Positions 5,535 to 12,482 of a stretch of DNA of 14,563 bases are shown here, piece by piece (the first letter of the stretch is position 1; each line of letters begins with the position of its first letter). The position numbers and the translations under genes were made by a program. This DNA is from Deltaproteobacteria bacterium. GTDB lineage: Bacteria; Desulfobacterota; Desulfobacteria; Desulfobacterales; C00003060. The stretch is taken from assembly GCA_019309815.1 (NCBI GenBank), contig JAFDFO010000024.1:1-14563 (forward strand), read 5' to 3'. The notes under the pieces were generated by a model. That model was not told where the DNA came from, made no database searches, and saw only the letters and a program-made list of their open reading frames with translations.

Positions 5535-8180
5535 CTACGCCTTAACGCCTGCCTTTCGGCTTCTAGCTTTCTTGCTTATCTCGAGATATATGAATCCAAC
5601 GCTGCTGACCAACAAAAGGGTCGAGAATTGTGTAAGTCCGATCGGCGCAGTTCCAAACATTTTATTCATGGAAGGAATATATACAGCACCTCCTGCCACA
5701 ACAAATGAGATGAGAGTCGCCCCAATCAGGGCCTTGTTCTTGAATAGACCTACCTCCACCGAAGGGAAGATGGTTGATCTTGAGGCAAATGATTGATACA
5801 GCTCAAAAAAGACTATTGTGAGAAAGCCAACGGTTCTGGCTTTCTCTATATTTCCACTATGATTGAATTCAACTAGAAAAAAGGTGACTGCCACCATCGT
5901 CATCAATAAGGGATATCCAACCAAGTAGTTACTAAGGCCCTTTTGTATTCCCTCATCTCTCCTTCTTGGTCTCCTCCTCATTGCACCAGGTTCAAAAGGA
6001 TCAACACTTAACGCAGTTGCAGGCAGTCCGTCCGTCACGAGGTTAATTAATAAGATCTGGGTGGCAGTCAGGGGAGCCGGAAACCCCAGCAGGATGAGGA
6101 TGAATATTGTTGCAACCTCTCCAATGTTTCCTGATAGAAGGAACACAAAGAACTTCCTTATGTTATCAAAGACCCCCCTGCCTTCCTCAACAGCACTAAC
6201 AATGCTCCTGAAGTTGTCATCGGTTAAGACCATGTCCGAGGCTTCCCTGCTCACGTCAGTTCCGGTGATGCCCATGGCGATTCCAATGTCAGCTCTCTTA
6301 AGAGCAGGGGCATCATTTACTCCGTCTCCCGTCATTGCCACTACGTGTCCTCTGTTCTGCAGAGCCCTGACTATCTTCTGCTTGTGTTCTGGGTTAACCC
6401 TTGCATAAACTGCTATTTCCTCGACAACATCTTCGAGACCCTTGTCAGTTAATTGTTCAAGCTTTTTCCCCGTAATGCTCCTTCCAGTGATCCCTGTCTG
6501 ATTTGCTATGGCAACGGCAGTGCCCTCATGATCACCTGTGATCATGACCACTTTAATACCTGCCTCATGGCACTGGCTTATAGCCGTTTTCACCTCCTCC
6601 CTCGGGGGGTCAATCATTGCCTGCAATCCAACAAAGACAAAGTCTCTCTCGTCACCTTCGGTAAACCCCATAGGATCGTCTATTTCCTTGAACCCGAACC
6701 CAATGACCCTCAATGCATTCTCACTGAATTCACGATTTGATTGTAGAATTACCTCTTTCCCTTCTTCGGTGAGAGAACTTATTTCTTTGTCAGAATAGTA
6801 ACCACTACATAGATCCAGTACTATGTCGGGAGCCCCTTTCATGTATGCCAAGTACTTTTCACCTATCTTGTGTATGGTGGTCATTCGTTTTCTTTCACTG
6901 CTAAACGGGATTTCATTTAGCCGTGGAAACTCTTTATTGAGTTCTTCAGTGCTTATCCCTGCCTTTCTAGCTGTGACTATTAAAGATCCTTCGGTTGGAT
7001 CTCCAATGCATTGCTTCTGCTCAATCTTTGCGTCGTTGCAATGGGCTCCTATCTCGAGTAACAAACTGAACTCGGTAGGATCTTCAGAGAACCCACCTGT
7101 TGAATTGTAACCGGATCCAGTAACCTCAATGACTTTATCATTGGCAAATATCTTCTTGACGGTCATCTCGTTATACGTGAGGGTCCCCGTTTTGTCTGAG
7201 CAGATGACGGTGGTGCTTCCCAGGGTTTCGACACTTGGCAGCTTTCTTATGAGTGCATTTTTCCCAAGCATTTTTCTAACCCCTACTGCAAGACTTATGG
7301 TTACCACAGCGGGGAGGCCTTCGGGTATTGCGGCAACTGCCAAGGCGACCGATATGGTAAATATCTCCAGGAAGTTTTCTCCTTTGAGAAGGCCCGTCAA
7401 CAACACCAAGGCGCATATTGCTATTGTTATTACGCTGAGCATACCTCCCATCCTGGCAAGTTTTTCTTGCAAAGGAGTCCGCTCTTTTTTTGTTTCTTGA
7501 ATCAACTTTGCTATCTTGCCGATTTCTGAATTCATGCCAGTTCTTACAACGACTGCGCTTGCCTTACCTCTCGTTATTTCGGTTGCAGAAAACAACATGT
7601 TCGTCTGTTCTGCAATTTCCTTGTCACCAGATAGCGCTTGTGAGGTTTTCATCACCGGAAGGCTTTCACCGGTGAGCATTGACTCTTGGGTTTGAGTCTG
7701 AAGTGCTTTGATAACCCTCGCGTCCGCAGGAACCTTGTCTCCTTCCTTCAATAATACGATGTCTCCCGGAACAACCTCAGACGCGTCTATCTCGGACTCC
7801 TTTCCGTCCCTCCTGACCACCGCCTTGTGACTTGCAAGCTGTTTCAGTGCCTCAATTTCTCTTTCTGCCCTATACTCCTGGAAGAATCCAATGATTGCAT
7901 TAAGGATTAAGATTGTTCCAATTACAACGGCATCAATCTTTTCTCCAATAATGAAGGAGACAATCAAGGCGCCGATAAGAATCCAAACCACAGGGGAATT
8001 GAACTGCTCAAGTAAAAGCTTGAAGGGCGAGACCTTCTCTCTCTCTTTCAAGATGTTCTTGCCGTCTCTTGCCAGTCTTTTTGCTGCCTCAGGCGAAGTC
8101 AGGCCCTTTTCACTTGTGATGAGCTGTTTCAAGACCTCGTGTGCTGGTTGGTTGTAATATTCCATTACCGTTAACCCCAT
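5535..8180 (-). CDS. P-type (type IIA, SERCA/PMR1-like) cation-transporting ATPase, probably Ca2+
   Basis: Starting from ATG 8180 the protein has 881 residues, normal for the family. A TTG at 8210 and an ATG at 8165 are alternative starts; ribosome-binding sites are weak for all three. In order there is an N-terminal cation-ATPase domain, TGES (about 170) in the actuator domain, PEGLP in M4 (about 286-290), the phosphorylation site DKTGTLT with D329, the hinge TGDGVNDAPAL, and M6 'NLVTDGLPATAL'. The M4 glutamate and the N-x3-D of M6 are the Ca2+-site residues of SERCA, pointing to ATP-driven Ca2+ export through the inner membrane; Mn2+ is an alternative. The C-terminus has four more membrane segments. 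It lies 295 bp after superoxide reductase, with no clear promoter of its own, so operon membership is uncertain. Confidence 0.93.
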   Translation of the reverse strand: MGLTVMEYYNQPAHEVLKQLITSEKGLTSPEAAKRLARDGKNILKEREKVSPFKLLLEQFNSPVVWILIGALIVSFIIGEKIDAVVIGTILILNAIIGFFQEYRAEREIEALKQLASHKAVVRRDGKESEIDASEVVPGDIVLLKEGDKVPADARVIKALQTQTQESMLTGESLPVMKTSQALSGDKEIAEQTNMLFSATEITRGKASAVVVRTGMNSEIGKIAKLIQETKKERTPLQEKLARMGGMLSVITIAICALVLLTGLLKGENFLEIFTISVALAVAAIPEGLPAVVTISLAVGVRKMLGKNALIRKLPSVETLGSTTVICSDKTGTLTYNEMTVKKIFANDKVIEVTGSGYNSTGGFSEDPTEFSLLLEIGAHCNDAKIEQKQCIGDPTEGSLIVTARKAGISTEELNKEFPRLNEIPFSSERKRMTTIHKIGEKYLAYMKGAPDIVLDLCSGYYSDKEISSLTEEGKEVILQSNREFSENALRVIGFGFKEIDDPMGFTEGDERDFVFVGLQAMIDPPREEVKTAISQCHEAGIKVVMITGDHEGTAVAIANQTGITGRSITGKKLEQLTDKGLEDVVEEIAVYARVNPEHKQKIVRALQNRGHVVAMTGDGVNDAPALKRADIGIAMGITGTDVSREASDMVLTDDNFRSIVSAVEEGRGVFDNIRKFFVFLLSGNIGEVATIFILILLGFPAPLTATQILLINLVTDGLPATALSVDPFEPGAMRRRPRRRDEGIQKGLSNYLVGYPLLMTMVAVTFFLVEFNHSGNIEKARTVGFLTIVFFELYQSFASRSTIFPSVEVGLFKNKALIGATLISFVVAGGAVYIPSMNKMFGTAPIGLTQFSTLLLVSSVGFIYLEISKKARSRKAGVKA

Positions 8181-8475
8181 ATTGATTCTTTTCTGATTAC
8201 GCCTCGTCAAATTGATATCAAAATCAAAGTCGCTTCAAGGGGTCCTCATCAGCCCGATTGCCACATTCACAAAACGTTCAGGCACTTATTGCAATCGCAT
8301 CCCAAAATCGGGACCCAAATCTGAACCCCAATTCTGCGAAGTTATCTCTGCTCAAGCCCTTAGTTCCGTGCCTGATTGCGATACTTACGAAACCTTTTGC
8401 AGAATGTCCCACAGCTTGCCGCGGGGAGCTTCACTAATATTGTCCACCACCGCTCTTCAAAATAGCAGGGGGCCC
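8181..8475. other. Intergenic region between superoxide reductase and Ca2+ ATPase
   Basis: No gene, UAS palindrome or properly spaced sigma-54 element was found on either strand. The closest candidate (minus strand TGGGATGCGATTGC near 8292) has GG-N9-GC, one base short. G-rich runs near 8415 and 8466 could form structure, but no convincing hairpin with a T-run is visible. A sigma-70 type promoter for the ATPase may lie here, but I could not identify one. Confidence 0.35.
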
Positions 8476-8826
8476 TTACCTTTCCAGCGTATTTTCCCAC
8501 ACCCCGTGAATATTACAGTATACTAAGGCATGAAAGGACTTGAAATCATTAATTTGATTGATTTGGAAACGAACATTTGGATTTGAATACACTGGTGCCC
8601 AGGCGGCACGCCCCAGATGGATGACTTGATCGTTGTCCTTTTTCACGCCATACAGCTCAATCCAGGCAATGTGATGCTCCACCGTGTTCGGGTGTGGAAC
8701 CTCATGCCCGACAACTACCCGGACAATGTCCTTGCCCTCTTTATGCCCCTTATCAATGTGGATATAAGGGACATGCTTTTCTTTCCCTTCATCTTTTTCT
8801 GCCCTGACGATTTCGGAAAAATTCAT
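8476..8826 (-). CDS. sor: Superoxide reductase (neelaredoxin type, class II)
   Basis: This 116-residue protein starts at ATG 8826 behind a GGAGGACACA ribosome-binding site. It contains the full centre II iron site: E16-K17-H18 (EKHVP), H45 (HPN), H51 (EHHIAWI), C104 and H107 (CNIHGVWE). In the family, four histidines and one cysteine hold the iron, the glutamate is the sixth ligand in the oxidised form, and superoxide is reduced to hydrogen peroxide without releasing oxygen. There is no N-terminal rubredoxin-like centre I, which fits the short class II form; electrons usually come from rubredoxin. It lies 38 bp after the Mrp ATPase gene and very probably shares its operon. It is a cytoplasmic oxygen-defence enzyme typical of anaerobes. 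Confidence 0.95.
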   Translation of the reverse strand: MNFSEIVRAEKDEGKEKHVPYIHIDKGHKEGKDIVRVVVGHEVPHPNTVEHHIAWIELYGVKKDNDQVIHLGRAAWAPVYSNPNVRFQINQINDFKSFHALVYCNIHGVWENTLER

Positions 8827-8864
8827 TGTGTCCTCCTTTCTATCCTTTTTCGCTTATAGTTCGA

Positions 8865-9746
8865 TCACGCCATCTGAGTCTTTGTCCGCTCTGCCCCCAT
8901 AATTCTTGCCACGATCTGATCGTAGGCTTTTGTTGCCTCTGAATCCGGATATTCTTCCATGTAGGGTTCCCCCGCGTCAGCAGACTTTACCATTTTCGGG
9001 TCCAGAGGGATACGACCCAAGAAAGGGATATTCATGGCCGCGGCGGTTCTGAAGCCGCCCCCGGTACCGAACAAATCAATAGGCTTTCCGCAGTGGGGAC
9101 ACACAAAGCCGCTCATGTTTTCTATTAATCCAAAGATTTCCATTTTAACAGTTTTGCAAAAATTGATTGATTTCCTGACATCGTCCAAGCACATCTCCTG
9201 GGGCATGGTTACGATGATCGCTTTGGCATCCGGAATGGTTTGAGCAACAGTGAGCGGCTCATCCCCCGTTCCAGGCGGCGAATCAATGATGAGATAGTCC
9301 AACTTTCCCCATTGTACGCCGGAGATAAACTGCCGGATGACTTGCAGCTTCAAAGGTCCCCGCCAGATTACGGCCTTATCCGGATCTCCGGCCATTGATC
9401 CAACGGAGATCACCTCCAGGTTCTCTGAGTAAGGTTTGGGGGTTATTCGCCCATCAACACTGGCCTCTAGAACCCCCTTGAGACCCAGTATTCTGGGAAT
9501 GTCAGGACCATGGAGATCCACATCCATAAGGCCCACTTTGGCCCCCCGCCTTGAGAGGGCCGTGGCCAAATTAGCGGCAACGCTTGTCTTGCCAACACCC
9601 CCCTTGCCGCTCATAACCAAAAATTTGTGCTCAACCAAAGACAAGGAGTCTTTGATGGTCTGGTCTTGAGCGGCCATGGCCGCCTTCCGTTCAGATAAAG
9701 AGGGATCACCTTTCTTTTTCTTACTAATACGGAGAGTCTTGCTCAT
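8865..9746 (-). CDS. mrp: Mrp/NBP35-family P-loop ATPase, Fe-S cluster carrier
   Basis: This 293-residue protein starts at ATG 9746 after GATAGGAGGTGTTCAT. It has a deviant Walker A GKGGVGKT (residues 47-54), 'MDVDLHGPDIPRILG', Walker B-like 'YLIIDSPPGTGDE', and CPHC about residue 211, the cysteine pair that in this family binds a bridging Fe-S cluster between subunits. The role is ATP-dependent assembly or transfer of Fe-S clusters in the cytoplasm. The frame stays open upstream for 36 more codons to ATG 9854, adding a Cys-rich piece (see the separate entry). It lies between the NifX-like gene and superoxide reductase, so the unit combines metal-cluster handling with oxygen defence. Confidence 0.93.
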   Translation of the reverse strand: MSKTLRISKKKKGDPSLSERKAAMAAQDQTIKDSLSLVEHKFLVMSGKGGVGKTSVAANLATALSRRGAKVGLMDVDLHGPDIPRILGLKGVLEASVDGRITPKPYSENLEVISVGSMAGDPDKAVIWRGPLKLQVIRQFISGVQWGKLDYLIIDSPPGTGDEPLTVAQTIPDAKAIIVTMPQEMCLDDVRKSINFCKTVKMEIFGLIENMSGFVCPHCGKPIDLFGTGGGFRTAAAMNIPFLGRIPLDPKMVKSADAGEPYMEEYPDSEATKAYDQIVARIMGAERTKTQMA

Positions 9747-9854
9747 ATGAACACCTCCTATCACCTGCTCTAGCGTCATAGCTGCCCCGCACTTTGCACA
9801 CCTTTCTTCAAAACAAGGTTTTCCAAGCCCGTGCAGAACTCGTTCATCACACAT
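9747..9854 (-). other. In-frame Cys-rich (zinc-ribbon-like) upstream extension of Mrp
   Basis: From ATG 9854 the frame encodes about 36 residues with C2, C14, C19 and C22 (CFEERCAKC) and runs into Mrp without a stop. Just before the ATG the same frame reads FVCPM, so it would give a CPMC...CAKC zinc ribbon if translation began earlier. No start codon lies upstream before the frame enters the G-rich tail of the NifX-like gene. It is either a fused N-terminal ribbon, a small overlapping protein, or the remnant of a separate zinc-ribbon gene affected by a frameshift. The strong internal ribbon-free start at 9746 suggests that Mrp is also made alone. Confidence 0.4.
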
Positions 9855-9874
9855 TGGGCAAACGAAGTATTCCC

Positions 9875-10363
9875 CTACCCGCGGCCCTGACCGCCACCCC
9901 CCCTGCCACGCCCGCGACCTCCTCCCATGCCACGTCCCAGGCCGACACGGGGAGCGGAAGCTTGAAAAGGCCCCGTGGTTTGAGAAAAAGACTGAGTTCT
10001 ACCGGGGTCCTTATCAATTCTTACATCCCTTTCTCCAACAGGCTTCAATTTGCCTTCTCTGTATTGTTGAGCTACCTCACGTACTGTCCCCGACACCCCG
10101 GTAATTGCATTAAGCCCGGCGGTTGAAAGCACCTGTTCGGCATTGGGACCAATATATCCAGTGAGTATGATCTCCGCTCCACGATCAACCATAACCTTGG
10201 CCGCTTGTATTCCTGCACCACCTTCCAAGGTGTTGCTTGCGTTAGGCACTGCCTCAAAATCCATATTGTCCAAATTCACTATCACAAAAAACTGGCATCG
10301 GCCGAATCGAGGATCGACCTCGGAATCGAGGCTCGGCCCCGTAGATGAAATAGCAATTCTCAT
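9875..10363 (-). CDS. NifX/NifB-type dinitrogenase iron-molybdenum cofactor-binding domain protein with Gly/Arg-rich tail
   Basis: This 162-residue protein starts at ATG 10363 behind GAAGGAGGTATTACC. Residues about 1-110 are a NifX-like domain ('MRIAISSTGPSLDSEVDPRFGRCQFF', 'NTLEGGAGIQAAKVMVDRGAEIILTGYIGPNA'). The tail from about 140 is almost only Gly and Arg (GRGMGGGRGRGRGGGG). Stand-alone members of this family are common outside nitrogen-fixation clusters, often next to Mrp ATPases in anaerobes, and are thought to bind or move metal clusters; no nitrogenase genes are visible here. It is the first gene after promoter C and stands 128 bp before Mrp's preferred start. Confidence 0.9.
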   Translation of the reverse strand: MRIAISSTGPSLDSEVDPRFGRCQFFVIVNLDNMDFEAVPNASNTLEGGAGIQAAKVMVDRGAEIILTGYIGPNAEQVLSTAGLNAITGVSGTVREVAQQYREGKLKPVGERDVRIDKDPGRTQSFSQTTGPFQASAPRVGLGRGMGGGRGRGRGGGGQGRG

Positions 10364-10423
10364 GGTAATACCTCCTTCTAATTGTGTAGCAAGTATTACA
10401 GAACCTTTCTGTTGAAGTTGATG

Positions 10424-10440
10424 GGCACGAAGCATGCCAA
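10424..10440 (-). promoter_or_regulatory. Sigma-54 promoter C, for NifX-like, Mrp and superoxide reductase
   Basis: On the minus strand this reads TTGGCAT-N5-GTGCC, with GG at 10438/10437 and GC at 10426/10425 in exact GG-N10-GC spacing. It is the weakest match of the set (T for C at the end of the -24 block, GTGC for TTGC). The predicted start is near 10413. UAS C is centred 130 bp upstream of the -12 C. Confidence 0.75.
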
Positions 10441-10511
10441 TGTGGGCTATGGTTGTCAGATATGACAAGGGCTTGAAATGAAAGGGGCTTTTGAGAGCTA
10501 TGTCTAATAGC

Positions 10512-10542
10512 CTGACAGTTGTTCAACGCATGTGTCTGTCAG
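10512..10542. repeat. CTGACAG / CTGTCAG inverted repeat next to UAS C
   Basis: Perfect 7-bp arms at 10512-10518 and 10536-10542 are separated by 17 bp. The right arm is part of the TGTCAGCA block that sites A and C share. It could be a second recognition half-site for the same activator or a chance repeat. Confidence 0.35.
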
Positions 10543-10547
10543 CATTT

Positions 10548-10562
10548 TTTACGGGCTGTAAA
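10548..10562. promoter_or_regulatory. Predicted activator site (UAS) C
   Basis: TTTACGGGCTGTAAA is centred at 10555, with one mismatch between its 7-bp arms. The plus-strand left context TGTCAGCATTTTTTAC is identical to that of site A. It lies about 70 bp beyond the stop of the tandem Usp and 130 bp from promoter C. Confidence 0.7.
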
Positions 10563-10632
10563 AGGACGTTTGATTAGGTCTGACTTCTTTTCTTCGCCGT
10601 CCTTCTTTCCCTTTTTCTCCTGCACCTTAACC

Positions 10633-11562
10633 TTAAGGAACCACCCACAGGGTCTGATCGGTGATTTTCTGGACTAAGCGAATAGCAATTCGTCCGGTGA
10701 AAAAGGCCTCTCTTTCGCCGCGTCGGCCAACCACGACCGTATCATACCGTCCTGTTCTCGCTTCACCAAGGATGCCCGTAGAAATGTCATGACTCTGCCT
10801 GCTGGTCTTGATCTTGATCTGGCTCATCTTTAATCCCGCCGCCTTGAGGCGCTCACGAGCCTTTCCATAGAAGTCTTCCATGCGCGTCTTGTCTTCTCGC
10901 TGAAGAATCTCGTGGAGCTTTGGATTCTCTGTTTCAAAGCGAGGGGAATAGTAATGTCTCAGGTAAGGTAGGACATGAAACAAGGTAAGCCTGAGGTCTG
11001 GATGGGCTCCCACCATTTGGATCACATGGTCCACAACTCGGAGAGAATTTTCAGATCCATCAACTGCGACCATGAAGTTCATAGAAATGTCTTCCCCAGC
11101 AACAACCCACACCGGGGTTCTTAACGCATGTTCAACGACCTTGGCGGCAATCGTGCCTATAAAGAAATCACGGCTCGGTGTCAGGCCCCTCCGCGCTATA
11201 ACGATCGCATCGTACCCTCCCTGTTCGGCCCGGTTTAGGATGTCCTTGGACATTCCCACTTGCATGGTTTCAGTCACCACCTCAACATACTCCTCGGCTA
11301 TCCCTTCACGCACGATGATGTCTTTGAGTCGCTCAACGGTGCATCTGGCCGTTTTGGTATTCTCACGAATAAGCTTGTCAATCTCGGCCTTGACCGTAGA
11401 GTCTTTTTCGGCTGCTGCACTGAAGATTCGCGGAACCATAGGTTGCACATTAAAAAGAGTATAGGTCAAATCCTTTGCAGCCGAGGAGATCCTGGCCACG
11501 TATTTCACTGCGTGTTCCGAATAGATGCAGTCGCCAACAGCCACCAAGATTCTCTTTTTCAT
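10633..11562 (-). CDS. Tandem-domain universal stress protein (paralogue of 3772-4701)
   Basis: This 309-residue protein starts at ATG 11562 after AAGGGGGAATACC. It has two UspA domains: 'KKRILVAVGDC' begins domain 1 and 'MNFMVAVDGSENS' begins domain 2. The domain 1 loop 'ARRGLTPSRDFFIGT' keeps most of the nucleotide-binding motif with Ala for the first Gly. The domain 2 loop 'GRRGEREAFFTGR' is short and degenerate. Length and order match its paralogue exactly, with shared blocks such as 'TLFNVQP', 'DILNRAEQG', 'AAKVVEHAL' and 'GAHPDLR'. Whether it binds ATP is unclear. It follows a single-domain Usp by 166 bp with no sigma-54 element between, so both are probably read from promoter D. Confidence 0.93.
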   Translation of the reverse strand: MKKRILVAVGDCIYSEHAVKYVARISSAAKDLTYTLFNVQPMVPRIFSAAAEKDSTVKAEIDKLIRENTKTARCTVERLKDIIVREGIAEEYVEVVTETMQVGMSKDILNRAEQGGYDAIVIARRGLTPSRDFFIGTIAAKVVEHALRTPVWVVAGEDISMNFMVAVDGSENSLRVVDHVIQMVGAHPDLRLTLFHVLPYLRHYYSPRFETENPKLHEILQREDKTRMEDFYGKARERLKAAGLKMSQIKIKTSRQSHDISTGILGEARTGRYDTVVVGRRGEREAFFTGRIAIRLVQKITDQTLWVVP

Positions 11563-11728
11563 GGTATTCCCCCTTGCCACGAAGGCTTCGTCAACCCTTT
11601 TGACACAAAATGACTGATTGTTTTATCTGAATCGAGGTTAACTGCTTTCAAGGTGGCCTCCCTCTTCAATCTCATTGGCTCCATGGCTTACAACATTTCA
11701 AAGAGGTGACGCCCACTACCACGATCAG

Positions 11729-12181
11729 TTAACGGACTTTATATGGATTAATGGTCAATACGGGAACGGGTGATCTCTTCACCACATTCTCTGCCACACT
11801 CCCAAATATGACGTGCTTCAAGCCTTTTCGTCCATGAGTGCCCATAATCACTAGATCTATGCCTTGGGACTCGATAGCCTTTAGAATTTCCCCTACTGGA
11901 TTCCCTAAGACGACGCTTGTTTGAAAGTAAGGATAGCCTTGCAACTGTTCTTCACAAAACTTCTCCATGTCCTTTTTACAACATTTTTGGGCCTCCTTTC
12001 GAAGCACCCCAGCCGAAGGCTGGGCAACATAGCCTGGTGCCCATTGATAAACGTCCTGTATAACATGGAGCAGGTAAATCGTGCTGTTGTACTTCTCGGA
12101 AGCTGAGAGCACGTAGGGTAAGACCTTTGACGAGTCTTGTGTCAAGTCAATGGGGAAGAGAATTGTTTTTATTTCGACCAT
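11729..12181 (-). CDS. Universal stress protein, single UspA domain
   Basis: This 150-residue protein starts at ATG 12181 after AAAGGAGGTGAAGGGCT. It begins 'MVEIKTILFPIDLTQDSSK' and has an intact ATP-binding signature 'GTHGRKGLKHVIFGS' near residue 120, ending 'VPVLTINPYKVR'. It is the paralogue of the Usp at 2457-2906. It is the first gene of unit D, directly downstream of the two-component system and its predicted UAS. Confidence 0.95.
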   Translation of the reverse strand: MVEIKTILFPIDLTQDSSKVLPYVLSASEKYNSTIYLLHVIQDVYQWAPGYVAQPSAGVLRKEAQKCCKKDMEKFCEEQLQGYPYFQTSVVLGNPVGEILKAIESQGIDLVIMGTHGRKGLKHVIFGSVAENVVKRSPVPVLTINPYKVR

Positions 12182-12305
12182 AGCCCTTCACCTCCTTTTG
12201 TAGCTCGGCAAGCCTCGATGTCACGTCTTGGAGGTAAGCCTTTGCATCAGCCTAACCCTGTTGCCAAGTATTTCCTCCTGTGCGCTCCTTACCATCTATC
12301 CAATG

Positions 12306-12322
12306 AGCAACCATTGTGCCAA
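12306..12322 (-). promoter_or_regulatory. Sigma-54 promoter D, for the Usp pair
   Basis: On the minus strand this reads TTGGCAC-N5-TTGCT, a full consensus match with GG at 12320/12319 and GC at 12308/12307. The predicted start near 12295 gives a leader of about 114 nt. UAS D is centred 129 bp upstream of the -12 C. Confidence 0.9.
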
Positions 12323-12428
12323 CAAAAGCCATGGGCCGAGGAGAGGCTAACCGGCTGAAAATGGGAGATATCGGGAAAACAAAACAGACATTTGGGGTTT
12401 TCAGGTGGGGATAGGACTGTCCGGTTTT

Positions 12429-12443
12429 TTTACGGATTGTAAA
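12429..12443. promoter_or_regulatory. Predicted activator site (UAS) D
   Basis: TTTACGGATTGTAAA is centred at 12436, with 5-bp perfect outer arms. It has CTGTCCGG and a T-run on its plus-strand left side, matching the TGTC plus T-run context of the other sites. It is the least symmetric of the four. It lies 40 bp after the stop of the activator gene, within the 301-bp gap that otherwise holds only promoter D and its leader. Confidence 0.65.
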
Positions 12444-12482
12444 AAGTCAGCCCCGATATGTGGAGTGGTTACCGGGCAAACA

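Noticed and set aside
8281..8306. Minus-strand GGGATGCGATTGC as a sigma-54 promoter for the Ca2+ ATPase
   Set aside because: GG-N9-GC spacing is one base short of the required N10, and no UAS palindrome is found upstream.
10562..10604. AAGGACG / CGTCCTT inverted repeat as a terminator of the tandem Usp gene
   Set aside because: The loop would be 29 nt and no T-run follows on the minus strand at the right place.
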